From contig CAZBWO010000012.1 of NCBI GenBank assembly GCA_964495885.1, positions 1-64,000 of the forward strand: a stretch of 64,000 nucleotides of DNA, written 5' to 3'. A model generated the notes under the pieces. It saw only the letters and a program-made list of their open reading frames with translations, was not told the DNA's origin and did not search any database. This document shows positions 1 to 7,709 of the stretch, in pieces. Each line of letters begins with the position of its first letter. The first letter of the stretch is position 1. The translations under genes were made by a program, and so were the position numbers. The DNA comes from PALG01 sp964495885. Its GTDB lineage: Bacteria > Bacteroidota > Bacteroidia > Flavobacteriales > Flavobacteriaceae.

Positions 1-140
1 GCGCTGAAAGCATATAAGCGCGAAACCCACCACAAGATGAGATTTCTTTAAAGGGCCGTGGGAGACTACCACGTCGATAGGCCACAGGTGGAAGCGCGGC
101 AACGTGTGCAGCCGAGTGGTACTAATTGCCCGTACGCTTG
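1..140 (+). rRNA. 23S ribosomal RNA, 3' end (partial)
   Basis: The first bases match the conserved 3' end of bacterial 23S rRNA: the AAGCGCGAAACCCACC segment, the GACTACCACGTCGATAGG segment and the GGTACTAATTGCCCG terminal segment all occur in the right order. The 5' part lies outside the window. The 3' boundary is an estimate, since the closing helix needs the missing 5' end. Bases from about 141 to 244 are the 23S-5S spacer, in which I see no tRNA. Confidence 0.93.
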
Positions 141-244
141 CGCGTTCGAGCACTTGCAGTGGATCGTCCCCTCTTTACCGTGTTTTCGATGTTTTCCCGT
201 ATGTCAAAGATATTGTCGCCCCCAAAAGCGGGGCACGAAAGGTC

Positions 245-353
245 CAAGGTGGCCATTGCGCCGGGGCTCACCCCTTACCATTCCGAACAGGGAAGTTAAG
301 CCCGGCAGCGCCGATGGTACTGCCACTAGGTGGGAGAGTAGGTCGCCGCCTTC
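245..353 (+). rRNA. rrf: 5S ribosomal RNA
   Basis: The segment has the 5S landmarks CCATTCCGAACAGGGAAGTTAAG near 280-300 and GCCGATGGTACTGCC followed by TGGGAGAGTAGGTCGCCGCC. The ends pair as helix I: AAGGTGGC (246-253) with GCCGCCTT (345-352), with G-U pairing. A strong terminator follows, so this is the last gene of the rRNA operon. Confidence 0.93.
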
Positions 354-360
354 TTTTGAA

Positions 361-390
361 GCGCCCAACAGATCGTTGGGCGCTTTTTTT
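361..390 (+). terminator. Rho-independent terminator of the rRNA operon
   Basis: A 9-bp GC-rich stem GCGCCCAAC / GTTGGGCGC (361-369 with 375-383) with a 5-nt loop is followed by a run of T. It sits directly after 5S rRNA and before the unrelated gene at 426. Confidence 0.92.
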
Positions 391-425
391 ATGCAATAAA
401 TTTTATTTTTTGTAGTTTATAGGAC

Positions 426-1046
426 ATGTATTCAAAAAAAGAAGAACTTTGGAATGTACTTACTCATGGCTTTGGAGTTGCTTTGTCTGTTGCTGCACTT
501 GTGTTGCTTCTGGTATTTCAGACCGGTAAAAGTGAGTTCAGCTTGATGTCTGTTCTTTTTTATTCGGTTACCTTATTATTTCTTTACACCGCTTCCACGC
601 TTTATCATTCCGTACAGCAACCCAGATTGAAACATTTTTTCAGAAAACTGGATCATATTGGTATTTATGGACTCATCGCTGGTACGTATACACCAATGGC
701 CCTTATTTCATTGATTGATGGCAATGGTTGGTTGATTTTTGGTATTGTTTGGGGAATTGCCGTGTTTGGTACTTTACTAAAGATTTTTTTCACTGGCAAG
801 TTTGAAAAACTTTCCCTGGTTTTATATCTGGCGATGGGCTGGCTAATCATCTTTGATATCCAAAATGTATTGGAAATTCAATCTAGCTTAGGGCTATGGT
901 TACTTGGCTTGGGAGGCTTTTTTTATAGCATAGGCACTATATTCTACGTGAATGAAAAAATTCCGTATAATCATGCTATCTGGCACTGCTTTGTACTTGC
1001 TGGAAGTATCTCACACTTCTTTTTTATCTTTTTTGATGTAATCTAA
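426..1046 (+). CDS. Haemolysin III / PAQR family membrane protein
   Basis: This 206-residue protein is a seven-helix integral membrane protein of the HlyIII/PAQR (CREST) superfamily. It shows the family signature in order: an N-terminal E-x-x-N-x-x-x-H segment (E7 to H14), a TLYHS motif near residue 60, KLDHIGIY near 75-82, and a C-terminal HAIWHCFVLAGSISHF helix with the HxxxH pair. In eukaryotic PAQRs the conserved His/Asp/Ser residues bind zinc and support hydrolase activity; the role of bacterial homologues is unsettled and haemolysis is not a safe inference. It stands alone after the rRNA terminator and converges on the ZIP gene, its stop codon lying inside an inverted repeat shared with that gene. 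Confidence 0.88.
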   Translation: MYSKKEELWNVLTHGFGVALSVAALVLLLVFQTGKSEFSLMSVLFYSVTLLFLYTASTLYHSVQQPRLKHFFRKLDHIGIYGLIAGTYTPMALISLIDGNGWLIFGIVWGIAVFGTLLKIFFTGKFEKLSLVLYLAMGWLIIFDIQNVLEIQSSLGLWLLGLGGFFYSIGTIFYVNEKIPYNHAIWHCFVLAGSISHFFFIFFDVI

Positions 1047-1062
1047 TTCCCTTAGATTACAT
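1036..1062. terminator. 11-bp inverted repeat joining two convergent gene ends
   Basis: ATGTAATCTAA (1036-1046), TTCCC, TTAGATTACAT (1052-1062) form a perfect 11-bp stem with a 5-nt loop. Both flanking genes end inside it, each with the codons GTA ATC TAA (Val-Ile-stop). The stem is AT-rich and neither side has a long T run, so terminator activity is only possible; it may simply mark both transcript ends. Confidence 0.5.
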
Positions 1063-1717
1063 AAGCAATCAAAGTTCCAAGTAATATAACGACCAATTTG
1101 GTTAGGTTGAATTTATGATCCCTACTGCTTTCAAACAATATGGTGGTGGACACGTGTAGAAAAATTCCTATGGCCACTGCATTGATAAATACTTTATTTT
1201 CCTGTAAAAAGCTGAAGGTATCCATGAGGTAACTTCCAAGGGGAGTCATTAAAGCAAAAAGCAGTAAAAATAGGAAGCTATGTGTGGGTCTTATTCCAGA
1301 CTTTACAAAAAACAAGGATAAAATGATAGCGATAGGAAGTTTATGAATGACGACTCCCCAAAGTACATGGTTATTTTCGGCAGCTGGTGCTCCTTCAATC
1401 ATTGCATGTACCGAAAGACTCACAAACAATAGCCACGGAAACCCTTTATCATCATTATGAAGGTGTACATGGCCATGTTCCGCTCCTTTTGAAAAGAAAT
1501 CCAATATAATCTGCAGTAAAATTCCTCCCATGATAAAAACCCCCAAGATTTTTTGTGGAGTTGAAAATAATTCGGGAAGCATTTCAAACAAAGTGATGGA
1601 AAGCAAAAATGCCCCGCTAAAGCTAAGTAGATAGCTTATCAATTTTTCAGATTTCAGTAAAAACCTGACAAGCACATAGCCTAAAAGGACAGACAATACC
1701 GGTAAAATATATACCAT
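1052..1717 (-). CDS. ZIP family divalent metal transporter
   Basis: This 221-residue protein is predicted to import Zn2+ or another divalent metal across the inner membrane. It has about seven hydrophobic helices, a His-rich cytoplasmic loop (HGHVHLH, residues 81-87), the ZIP helix-4 motif HAMIEG (H104, E108) and a helix-5 HKLP motif (H125). These are the binuclear metal-site residues of the ZIP family. It is short compared with ZupT-type members (about 260), closer to other compact bacterial ZIPs. It is convergent with the HlyIII-like gene and divergent from the methyltransferase at 1782. Substrate specificity cannot be read from the sequence. Confidence 0.87.
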   Translation of the reverse strand: MVYILPVLSVLLGYVLVRFLLKSEKLISYLLSFSGAFLLSITLFEMLPELFSTPQKILGVFIMGGILLQIILDFFSKGAEHGHVHLHNDDKGFPWLLFVSLSVHAMIEGAPAAENNHVLWGVVIHKLPIAIILSLFFVKSGIRPTHSFLFLLLFALMTPLGSYLMDTFSFLQENKVFINAVAIGIFLHVSTTILFESSRDHKFNLTKLVVILLGTLIAYVI

Positions 1718-1781
1718 TTAACGTAGATTTCTTTCGTCTTGCTAAAATAGGCTATTTTTGTAACCCAAAAGCTACAAGTAC

Positions 1782-2939
1782 ATGGCAAAAAATTTTAGGA
1801 TGATTGGTAAAACCCTTTATGGGTTGGAAGATTTATTGGCGAAGGAACTTCAGGATTTAGGGGCTTCCCATGTGGAAAAAGGAGTCCGGAATGTCTCTTT
1901 TGAGGGAGATACAGGATTTATGTATAAAGCCAATCTATGTTGCCGAACTGCTATCAAGATTTTAAAACCTATTGCCGTTTTTAATGTATTTAAGGAAGAC
2001 GATCTGTACAAAAAAATATACGATATCCCTTGGGAACATTACATGAGCTGTGATGGTACGCTCGCAGTTGATTCCAGTGTGTTTTCAAAAACATTTACCC
2101 ATTCCCACTACATTTCCCTAAAAGTAAAAGATGCCATTGTAGACCGATTTCGGGATAAGGAAGGGGAGCGTCCAAATATTGATTTGGATCATCCCACTTT
2201 ACGTGTCAATGTGCATATAGACCGAAAAATCTGTACTGTTTCATTAGATAGTTCTGGGGGATCTTTGCATAAACGGGGCTACCGTACCGAAACAGGAATT
2301 GCCCCTCTAAATGAAGTTTTGGCTGCCGGAATGATTTTATTGTCTGGTTGGAACGGGCAATGCGATTTTTTAGATCCTATGTGTGGTAGTGGCACTTTAC
2401 TTACGGAAGCGGCCATGATTGCCGGAAACATTCCACCAAATTTAAACAAGGATGAGTTCGGATTTGAGACTTGGCCAGATTTTGACGTGGATTTATATGA
2501 ACTCATTGAAGAAGCAGCTCTTAAAAAGGTAAAAGATTTCCCTTTTAAAATAAGGGGTTTTGATCGTGATTCAAAAATGGTGCAAAAAGCGCGGGTAAAT
2601 ATCAAGAATGCAAACCTGCAGGAATTTATTGAAGTTTCTGAAAGCGATTTCTTCACTTCTGAAAAGACTTCCAAAGGGTATTTATATTTGATGTTCAATC
2701 CGCCCTATGATGAGCGACTTTCCGTGAATGATATTGAAGCCTTTTATGAAAATATCGGAAACACCCTAAAACGTGGCTATGCAGGTAGTCAAGCCTGGCT
2801 TATAAGCTCCAACATGGAAGCACTGAAGCGTTTGGGGCTTCGCCCATCCCAAAAAATCAAGTTATATAACGGAAAACTGGAGAGTAGGTTTTTAAAATTT
2901 GAACTCTACGAAGGTAGCCGAAAGGCTTCGAAACAATAG
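1782..2939 (+). CDS. THUMP-domain class I SAM-dependent RNA methyltransferase (RlmL-type)
   Basis: This 385-residue enzyme matches the N-terminal half of RlmL/YcbY, the 23S rRNA m2G2445 methyltransferase. A THUMP RNA-binding domain covers about residues 45-155. The Rossmann methyltransferase follows, with motif I DPMCGSGTLLTEA (198-210) and the catalytic NPPY motif (306-309) used for exocyclic amine methylation of guanine. It lacks the C-terminal m7G2069 methyltransferase half of the E. coli fusion, as is usual in Bacteroidota. A TATTTTTG -7-like box lies at 1753-1760. It ends 2 nt before the convergent DUF6048 gene. The exact rRNA target is inferred from family. Confidence 0.88.
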   Translation: MAKNFRMIGKTLYGLEDLLAKELQDLGASHVEKGVRNVSFEGDTGFMYKANLCCRTAIKILKPIAVFNVFKEDDLYKKIYDIPWEHYMSCDGTLAVDSSVFSKTFTHSHYISLKVKDAIVDRFRDKEGERPNIDLDHPTLRVNVHIDRKICTVSLDSSGGSLHKRGYRTETGIAPLNEVLAAGMILLSGWNGQCDFLDPMCGSGTLLTEAAMIAGNIPPNLNKDEFGFETWPDFDVDLYELIEEAALKKVKDFPFKIRGFDRDSKMVQKARVNIKNANLQEFIEVSESDFFTSEKTSKGYLYLMFNPPYDERLSVNDIEAFYENIGNTLKRGYAGSQAWLISSNMEALKRLGLRPSQKIKLYNGKLESRFLKFELYEGSRKASKQ

Positions 2940-2941
2940 TG

Positions 2942-3649
2942 TTATCGTTTCAGGATAGGAATGAGATAGGATAGTGTGTAGCCATAGCCAACGCCAAACT
3001 CACTAAAATCATAGGTTCGGTTAAATCCAGGAATGATGAGATTATCAAAATTATCTGGTTGTTTTTCAGAAATCATTCGCTTCAACTGGAGATTGATGGA
3101 GAGGTACAGGTTGTTCCAAATTTCGGTTTTTACGCCAAAGATGAATTCAGCCCAGCTTGCGTTGAGTCCAGAGTATTCAATATTTTCGGTTCTAATTTCA
3201 GTAGGGAAGGTAGGATTGGTCGTGTAGACCGGATATTGATTCAGTTCTTGTGAAAAGGTGGCAAAACCATATCGCAGTCCGGCAAAGATGGCATTTTCCA
3301 TTCCCAGCCAATTTTTATAGGCATTAAAATCGAACCCAACCTTTGCATAACTTCCATTTGTGGTTGTTATCAAATCTGCTTCATCCCAAACCCGTTCTTC
3401 CGCCCCAATTTCTACTGCGGCATAGAAACGTTTGTATACACGGATATCGCCATTAAGTTCAAAGCCTGTATAGCCGTCTTCGAGGGCAGTTCTGACCAAT
3501 TTAGATAAATCACCACCCACACGTATCCCATAGGTGCTTAAAGGTGCTTTAATGGTGTCTGTAGCCACAAGTGTGCTGTCTTGTCCAAAAACGAGACACA
3601 TGCTACCCAACCAACTAGTGATAAATAGTAATATGAGCTTCGTTTTCAT
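2942..3649 (-). CDS. DUF6048 family secreted protein
   Basis: This protein of about 235 residues begins MKTKLILLFITSWLG with a Sec signal peptide ending near VFGQ. I chose the ATG at 3649 because an upstream in-frame ATG would put a charged extension before the signal peptide. The mature part is rich in aromatic and alternating residues (GVRVGGDLSK-like start, GVGYGYTLSYLIP near the end), which suggests an outer-membrane barrel or periplasmic beta protein. The start overlaps the 3' end of the DUF6452 gene by 35 bp, so the two are probably translated together downstream of rlmD. DUF6048 is my recognition of the flavobacterial rlmD-DUF6452-DUF6048 order; function is unknown. Confidence 0.72.
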   Translation of the reverse strand: MKTKLILLFITSWLGSMCLVFGQDSTLVATDTIKAPLSTYGIRVGGDLSKLVRTALEDGYTGFELNGDIRVYKRFYAAVEIGAEERVWDEADLITTTNGSYAKVGFDFNAYKNWLGMENAIFAGLRYGFATFSQELNQYPVYTTNPTFPTEIRTENIEYSGLNASWAEFIFGVKTEIWNNLYLSINLQLKRMISEKQPDNFDNLIIPGFNRTYDFSEFGVGYGYTLSYLIPILKR

Positions 3650-4106
3650 TTTCAATAATGGGTGTGTTAATATCTGTGTCCAAGATCCAGTTTTCGGTAT
3701 CAATTTCTTCGGCAACTTCTAAAGACAGGTTACTATAATTTACTTTAAATCCGCAGGCTCTATTCTCATAAATTTCCTGTCTGTCATAAGAGAACAGGAT
3801 ATTATCTGCATTGCTATCTGTTTCACTGGCACTATTCTGAATGAAAATAAACTCTGAAAGATTGGCTTCCGTATTCAATGGAATGAATACGATGGTATCA
3901 CTTAGAGATGAAATGACTTCGGTACTATCTGTGTTATTTAAAAGGATTTGTAAACTGCTTACTTGTTTTGCTTCGAGTCGGTTATTGATATCCCTAAACT
4001 GAATCACCAATAGAGGAGTGGTAAGGGTTTCGCCGCTGCAAATATCATCTTTTGTACAACCCAAAATTAGGCTAATTATTCCAAGGATGATGCAGAATTT
4101 TTTCAT
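3615..4106 (-). CDS. DUF6452 family lipoprotein
   Basis: This protein of about 163 residues begins MKKFCIILGIISLILGC, a lipoprotein signal with a cysteine at the lipobox position followed by TKDD, so it is probably anchored to a periplasm-facing membrane. The start at 4106 is preferred over the upstream ATG at 4139, which lies inside rlmD and would bury the signal. The mature part has a C-terminal CGFKVNY segment and no catalytic motif I recognise. It starts 7 nt after the rlmD stop and overlaps the DUF6048 start, forming a three-gene unit. Function is unknown. Confidence 0.72.
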   Translation of the reverse strand: MKKFCIILGIISLILGCTKDDICSGETLTTPLLVIQFRDINNRLEAKQVSSLQILLNNTDSTEVISSLSDTIVFIPLNTEANLSEFIFIQNSASETDSNADNILFSYDRQEIYENRACGFKVNYSNLSLEVAEEIDTENWILDTDINTPIIENENEAHITIYH

Positions 4107-4113
4107 GTACAAC

Positions 4114-5523
4114 TTATCGTTTTTCCAAAAGTACAACATTTTCTACATGATGTGTTTGTGGGAACATATCTACAGGTTGCACCCGTGTCACTTCGTACTG
4201 GGCATCCAAAAGCGCTAGGTCTCTAGCTTGTGTGGCACTATTACAACTAACATATACTATTTTTGGTGGTGCGAGCTGCAATAGCTGTTCAACTACGTCT
4301 TTGTGCATGCCGTCTCGAGGAGGATCTGTAATTACCACATCTGGAACCCCGTGTTCCTTGGTAAAGGCATCGGTGAGCAATACTTTCATGTCACCCGCAA
4401 AGAACTGTGTGTTTTCAATTTTATTTAATAGTGCATTTTCCTTGGCAGCTTCAATTGCTTCGGGTACAACTTCAATTCCAATTACTTTTTTTGCTTTTTG
4501 GGATACAAATTGCGCAATGGTGCCGGTTCCTGTATATAAGTCATAAACAAGTTCATCACCTGATAAGTCGGCAAAGTCACGTGCAACCTTGTACAATTCA
4601 TAGGCTTGTTTACTATTGGTTTGATAGAAGGACTTGGCATTCACCTTAAATTGAAGTCCCTCCATTTCTTCAATAATATATTCCCTTCCGAAGAAACAAA
4701 CTACCTCCTGGTCATAAATAGTATCGTTTCCTTTGGAGTTGATGACATATAAAAGCGAAGTGATCTGCGGGAATTCCTTCTGTATGGCATTTAATAATTG
4801 CTCCCGTAATAATTTGTCTTCATGATAAAATTGAATTAATACCATTACTTCCCCAATTACGGAATTCCGAATCATAAGCGTTCTTAAGAACCCTTCCTGT
4901 TTTCTTGGATCGAAAAAGGCGAGTCCCATTTCTATTGCTTTTTTCTTCACAAAATTCCTAATAGCATTGCTTGGAGCTGCTTGTAAATGACATTCGTTGA
5001 TATCTAATATTTTGTCCCACATGCCGGGAATATGAAAGCCAAGGGCATTCCGGTTTGCAATGACCGCATCACTTTCTATTTGTTCCTTGGTGAGCCATTT
5101 GTTATTGCTAAAGGAAAATTCCATTTTATTTCTGTATTCGTAGGCAGTTTCGGAGCCTAAAATAGGGGAGACCTCTGGAAGGGTTATTTTCCCAATACGC
5201 TGTAGATTGTTAACCACTTCCTTTTGTTTGTAGAAGAGCTGGTGTTCGTATGCCATATTTTGCCATTTACACCCTCCGCAAACCCCAAAATGTTCACATC
5301 TAGGTTGTGTTCGCTTTTCGGAAAACTCTTGAATGGAAACTACTTTGCCTTCATAATACCCTTTTCGCTTTTTGAAAGTTTCAATAGTAGCAACGTCCCC
5401 AGGGACTGCATAAGGAACAAAGACAACTTTCCCGTCTGGTGCCTTGGCAACGGCTTTTCCTTTGGCTCCTGCATCTATAATTTGAAGGTCTTCAAATTGT
5501 AACTTTCGGTTTCTTCTTCCCAT
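4114..5523 (-). CDS. rlmD: 23S rRNA (uracil-C5)-methyltransferase RlmD/RumA
   Basis: This 469-residue enzyme methylates uridine C5 in 23S rRNA (U1939 in E. coli) using SAM. An N-terminal TRAM domain (about 8-66) is followed by the [4Fe-4S] cysteines C76, C82, C85 (CEHFGVCGGC) and C178 (NECHL). The methyltransferase motif I (YDLYTGTGTIA) lies near 327-336, then DPPRDG near 399-404 and the catalytic SCN motif with nucleophile C426. All key residues are present. Bacteroidota often carry several RumA/TrmA homologues, so the exact uridine is inferred. It is first in a unit with the two DUF genes and divergent from rocD. Confidence 0.92.
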   Translation of the reverse strand: MGRRNRKLQFEDLQIIDAGAKGKAVAKAPDGKVVFVPYAVPGDVATIETFKKRKGYYEGKVVSIQEFSEKRTQPRCEHFGVCGGCKWQNMAYEHQLFYKQKEVVNNLQRIGKITLPEVSPILGSETAYEYRNKMEFSFSNNKWLTKEQIESDAVIANRNALGFHIPGMWDKILDINECHLQAAPSNAIRNFVKKKAIEMGLAFFDPRKQEGFLRTLMIRNSVIGEVMVLIQFYHEDKLLREQLLNAIQKEFPQITSLLYVINSKGNDTIYDQEVVCFFGREYIIEEMEGLQFKVNAKSFYQTNSKQAYELYKVARDFADLSGDELVYDLYTGTGTIAQFVSQKAKKVIGIEVVPEAIEAAKENALLNKIENTQFFAGDMKVLLTDAFTKEHGVPDVVITDPPRDGMHKDVVEQLLQLAPPKIVYVSCNSATQARDLALLDAQYEVTRVQPVDMFPQTHHVENVVLLEKR

Positions 5524-5676
5524 GGCTGCAAAAGTAAGCGGTTTCCTTTAAAAGATTGCCCTATTTTTGTTATTTTGCGCTTAGGATGATTTCTCTCCCG
5601 CGCTGAATTTTCGATTCTACGAAAAAATAAAGGCATCGAAGGAATTTTTGAAGTTTTATATTTAAAATTTTTCGTT

Positions 5677-6957
5677 ATGTCAGTTTCAGAAAAGACTAGA
5701 TCTCAAGCAGCTATTGAATTGGAAGACCAATATGGTGCCCATAATTACCACCCTTTGCCAGTTGTTTTGCATAGGGGGGAAGGGGTATATGTTTGGGATG
5801 TTGATGGAAAACGTTATTTCGATTTTTTATCGGCTTATTCCGCAGTGAATCAGGGGCATTGCCACCCTAAGATTGTTAATGCTCTTTCAGAACAAGCTCA
5901 GAAACTTACCCTTACCTCACGTGCATTTTATAATGATATGTTAGGGAAGTTTGAAAAGTATGCTACCGAATATTTTGGTTTCGACAAGCTACTACCCATG
6001 AATACTGGGGCAGAAGCAGTGGAAACCGCACTTAAAATTTGTAGGAGATGGGCATATGAAGTAAAGAATATTCCTGAAAACGAAGCTGAAATTATTGTTT
6101 GTAGCAATAATTTCCATGGAAGGACCACTACTATTATTTCGTTTTCCAATGATCCGGTGGCTAGGAAGCATTTTGGCCCCTACACCAAAGGATTCATTAA
6201 GGTAGCATATGATGATTTGGAGGCATTAGAACATGCATTGAAGGTACATTCCAATATTGCCGGATTCTTGGTAGAACCTATTCAAGGGGAAGCAGGGGTA
6301 TATGTTCCTTCCGAAGATTATTTAAAAAAGGCAAAAGCCTTATGTGAAAAGTATGATGTACTATTTATAGCCGATGAAGTTCAAACAGGAATTGCCCGTA
6401 CAGGTAGATTGTTGGCTACTTGTGGGAATTGTTCCTGTGAAAACAAGGATTGCAGTGGTACTCCAGATGTAAAACCAGATATTCTTATTTTGGGGAAAGC
6501 GTTAAGTGGTGGTGTGTATCCTGTTTCGGCGGTATTGGCCAACAACCCTATTATGAATGTAATCACCCCAGGATCACATGGGTCTACATTTGGCGGAAAC
6601 CCAGTTGCAGCTGCAGTTGCCATGGCTGCACTTGAAGTAGTAAAAGAAGAAAAGCTAGCGGAAAATGCACAGCGTTTAGGAGAGCTATTTAGGGACGAAC
6701 TCAATAACTATATCGAACATAGTGTGATTGTGCAAAAAGTTCGTGGAAAAGGACTTCTAAATGCTATCGTAATTAATGATGCCGAAGATGGCGATATGGC
6801 TTGGGACATTTGTCTTAGATTAAGGGATCACGGATTATTGGCAAAGCCTACACATGGAAATATTATCCGCTTTGCGCCACCTTTGGTAATGACTGAAGTG
6901 CAGTTAAGGGAATGCGTTCACATTATTATTAAAACGTTAGAGGAATTTGAACCATAA
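5677..6957 (+). CDS. rocD: Ornithine aminotransferase (ornithine--oxo-acid transaminase)
   Basis: This 426-residue PLP enzyme (class III aminotransferase) converts ornithine and 2-oxoglutarate to glutamate semialdehyde and glutamate in arginine/ornithine breakdown and proline supply. The PLP-binding features are NTGAEAVETA (109-118), the FHGRT segment (146-150), DEVQTG (233-238) and the Schiff-base lysine in ILGKALSGG (K274). Between DEVQTG and K274 it carries a Cys-rich insert with C249, C252, C254 and C259. A T-rich stretch with TATTTTTG (5562-5569) and a roughly 100-nt leader precede the start. It is monocistronic, closed by the terminator at 6956. Confidence 0.93.
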   Translation: MSVSEKTRSQAAIELEDQYGAHNYHPLPVVLHRGEGVYVWDVDGKRYFDFLSAYSAVNQGHCHPKIVNALSEQAQKLTLTSRAFYNDMLGKFEKYATEYFGFDKLLPMNTGAEAVETALKICRRWAYEVKNIPENEAEIIVCSNNFHGRTTTIISFSNDPVARKHFGPYTKGFIKVAYDDLEALEHALKVHSNIAGFLVEPIQGEAGVYVPSEDYLKKAKALCEKYDVLFIADEVQTGIARTGRLLATCGNCSCENKDCSGTPDVKPDILILGKALSGGVYPVSAVLANNPIMNVITPGSHGSTFGGNPVAAAVAMAALEVVKEEKLAENAQRLGELFRDELNNYIEHSVIVQKVRGKGLLNAIVINDAEDGDMAWDICLRLRDHGLLAKPTHGNIIRFAPPLVMTEVQLRECVHIIIKTLEEFEP

Positions 6958-6989
6958 AAAAAAGCGGCTTTTAAAAGCCGCTTTTTTTT
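6956..6989. terminator. Bidirectional Rho-independent terminator
   Basis: A 12-bp perfect palindrome AAAGCGGCTTTT / AAAAGCCGCTTT (6961-6972, 6973-6984) is flanked by A and T runs on both sides. It lies between the convergent rocD and the CCC-motif gene and can stop transcription from both. Confidence 0.9.
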
Positions 6990-7008
6990 ATTGGATAGGA
7001 TTAGGTGT

Positions 7009-7332
7009 TTACATACCGTATTCGTTCATCCATTGTTGGTTCATATTCATGACTCCGTCCATACCAAGTGTAGCAAATAACCAGATTACATAGATTAGGT
7101 AAATTACGTTTAACGCAATACCAATATAGGCTAGTATTTTTCCAGTTTTTACATTTTGATAGCCAGTATATTGCTCTGGAGACGCAAGATACGTTTGTGT
7201 AGCTTTTTTAGCCATTACCAATGCGATGATACCAAATATAAGTCCTAGTACTCCATAGCAACAGCAAGTTACAATAGAGATGATTCCAAAAACAAGAATA
7301 AGGGTGGAATTGGGTAATTTTTGTTGTTCCAT
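7009..7332 (-). CDS. CCC-motif small membrane protein (DUF4190/CD225-like)
   Basis: This 107-residue protein has two hydrophobic hairpin regions: residues about 10-45, containing the TCCCYG triple-cysteine, and about 64-92. Between them is a cytosolic-looking YLASPEQYTGYQNVKTGK stretch. The layout resembles the dispanin/CD225 and DUF4190 families, and flavobacterial members are named for the CCC motif. It is probably an inner-membrane protein of unknown role. It lies upstream of the rocD-shared terminator and downstream of the DUF2752 and T9SS genes. Confidence 0.75.
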   Translation of the reverse strand: MEQQKLPNSTLILVFGIISIVTCCCYGVLGLIFGIIALVMAKKATQTYLASPEQYTGYQNVKTGKILAYIGIALNVIYLIYVIWLFATLGMDGVMNMNQQWMNEYGM

Positions 7333-7411
7333 AGTTTAATTTGAATTAGTTGGTTATTAGATTTTAAATTTAGTCAAAAAAATGGTACTCACAAGATTTT
7401 CACCCAATTAC

Positions 7412-7696
7412 TTAAGAAGTATAATGTTGCATTTTTAGAATATATGCAATAATGATAATTAAAACATTAATAGTGATAAGGGATATTTTTATAATTCTTG
7501 CGTATTTGAATTTGATAAAAAGGGAAGTAACCAGGAAAAGGGCTAGAATTAGTAAGGTATAGATTGCTGGATACATTTTAAATGCAGCAATAAATTCTCC
7601 TTTAAAAAGAAGAGCTGTGGCACGTTGTATGCCACAGCCCAAACATTCTATTCCAAAAAGTTGTTTGTTTAGACAAGGGAGCATGTAGTCTTCCAT
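7412..7696 (-). CDS. DUF2752 family membrane protein
   Basis: This 94-residue protein carries the DUF2752 signature near the N-terminus: C-x7-GIECLGCGIQRATALLF, close to the usual CPFKxLTGxxCPGCGxTRA pattern. Two or three hydrophobic segments follow. Its start lies 13 nt upstream of the T9SS gene's 3' boundary at 7710, so the genes are same-strand neighbours, possibly one transcript. The family is an uncharacterised membrane family; function is unknown. Confidence 0.78.
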   Translation of the reverse strand: MEDYMLPCLNKQLFGIECLGCGIQRATALLFKGEFIAAFKMYPAIYTLLILALFLVTSLFIKFKYARIIKISLITINVLIIIIAYILKMQHYTS

Positions 7697-7709
7697 GTCT
7701 TAAGGCTAT

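Noticed and set aside
58..415. Open frames over the rRNA segment
   Set aside because: They lie on 23S/5S rRNA and have no protein-like features.
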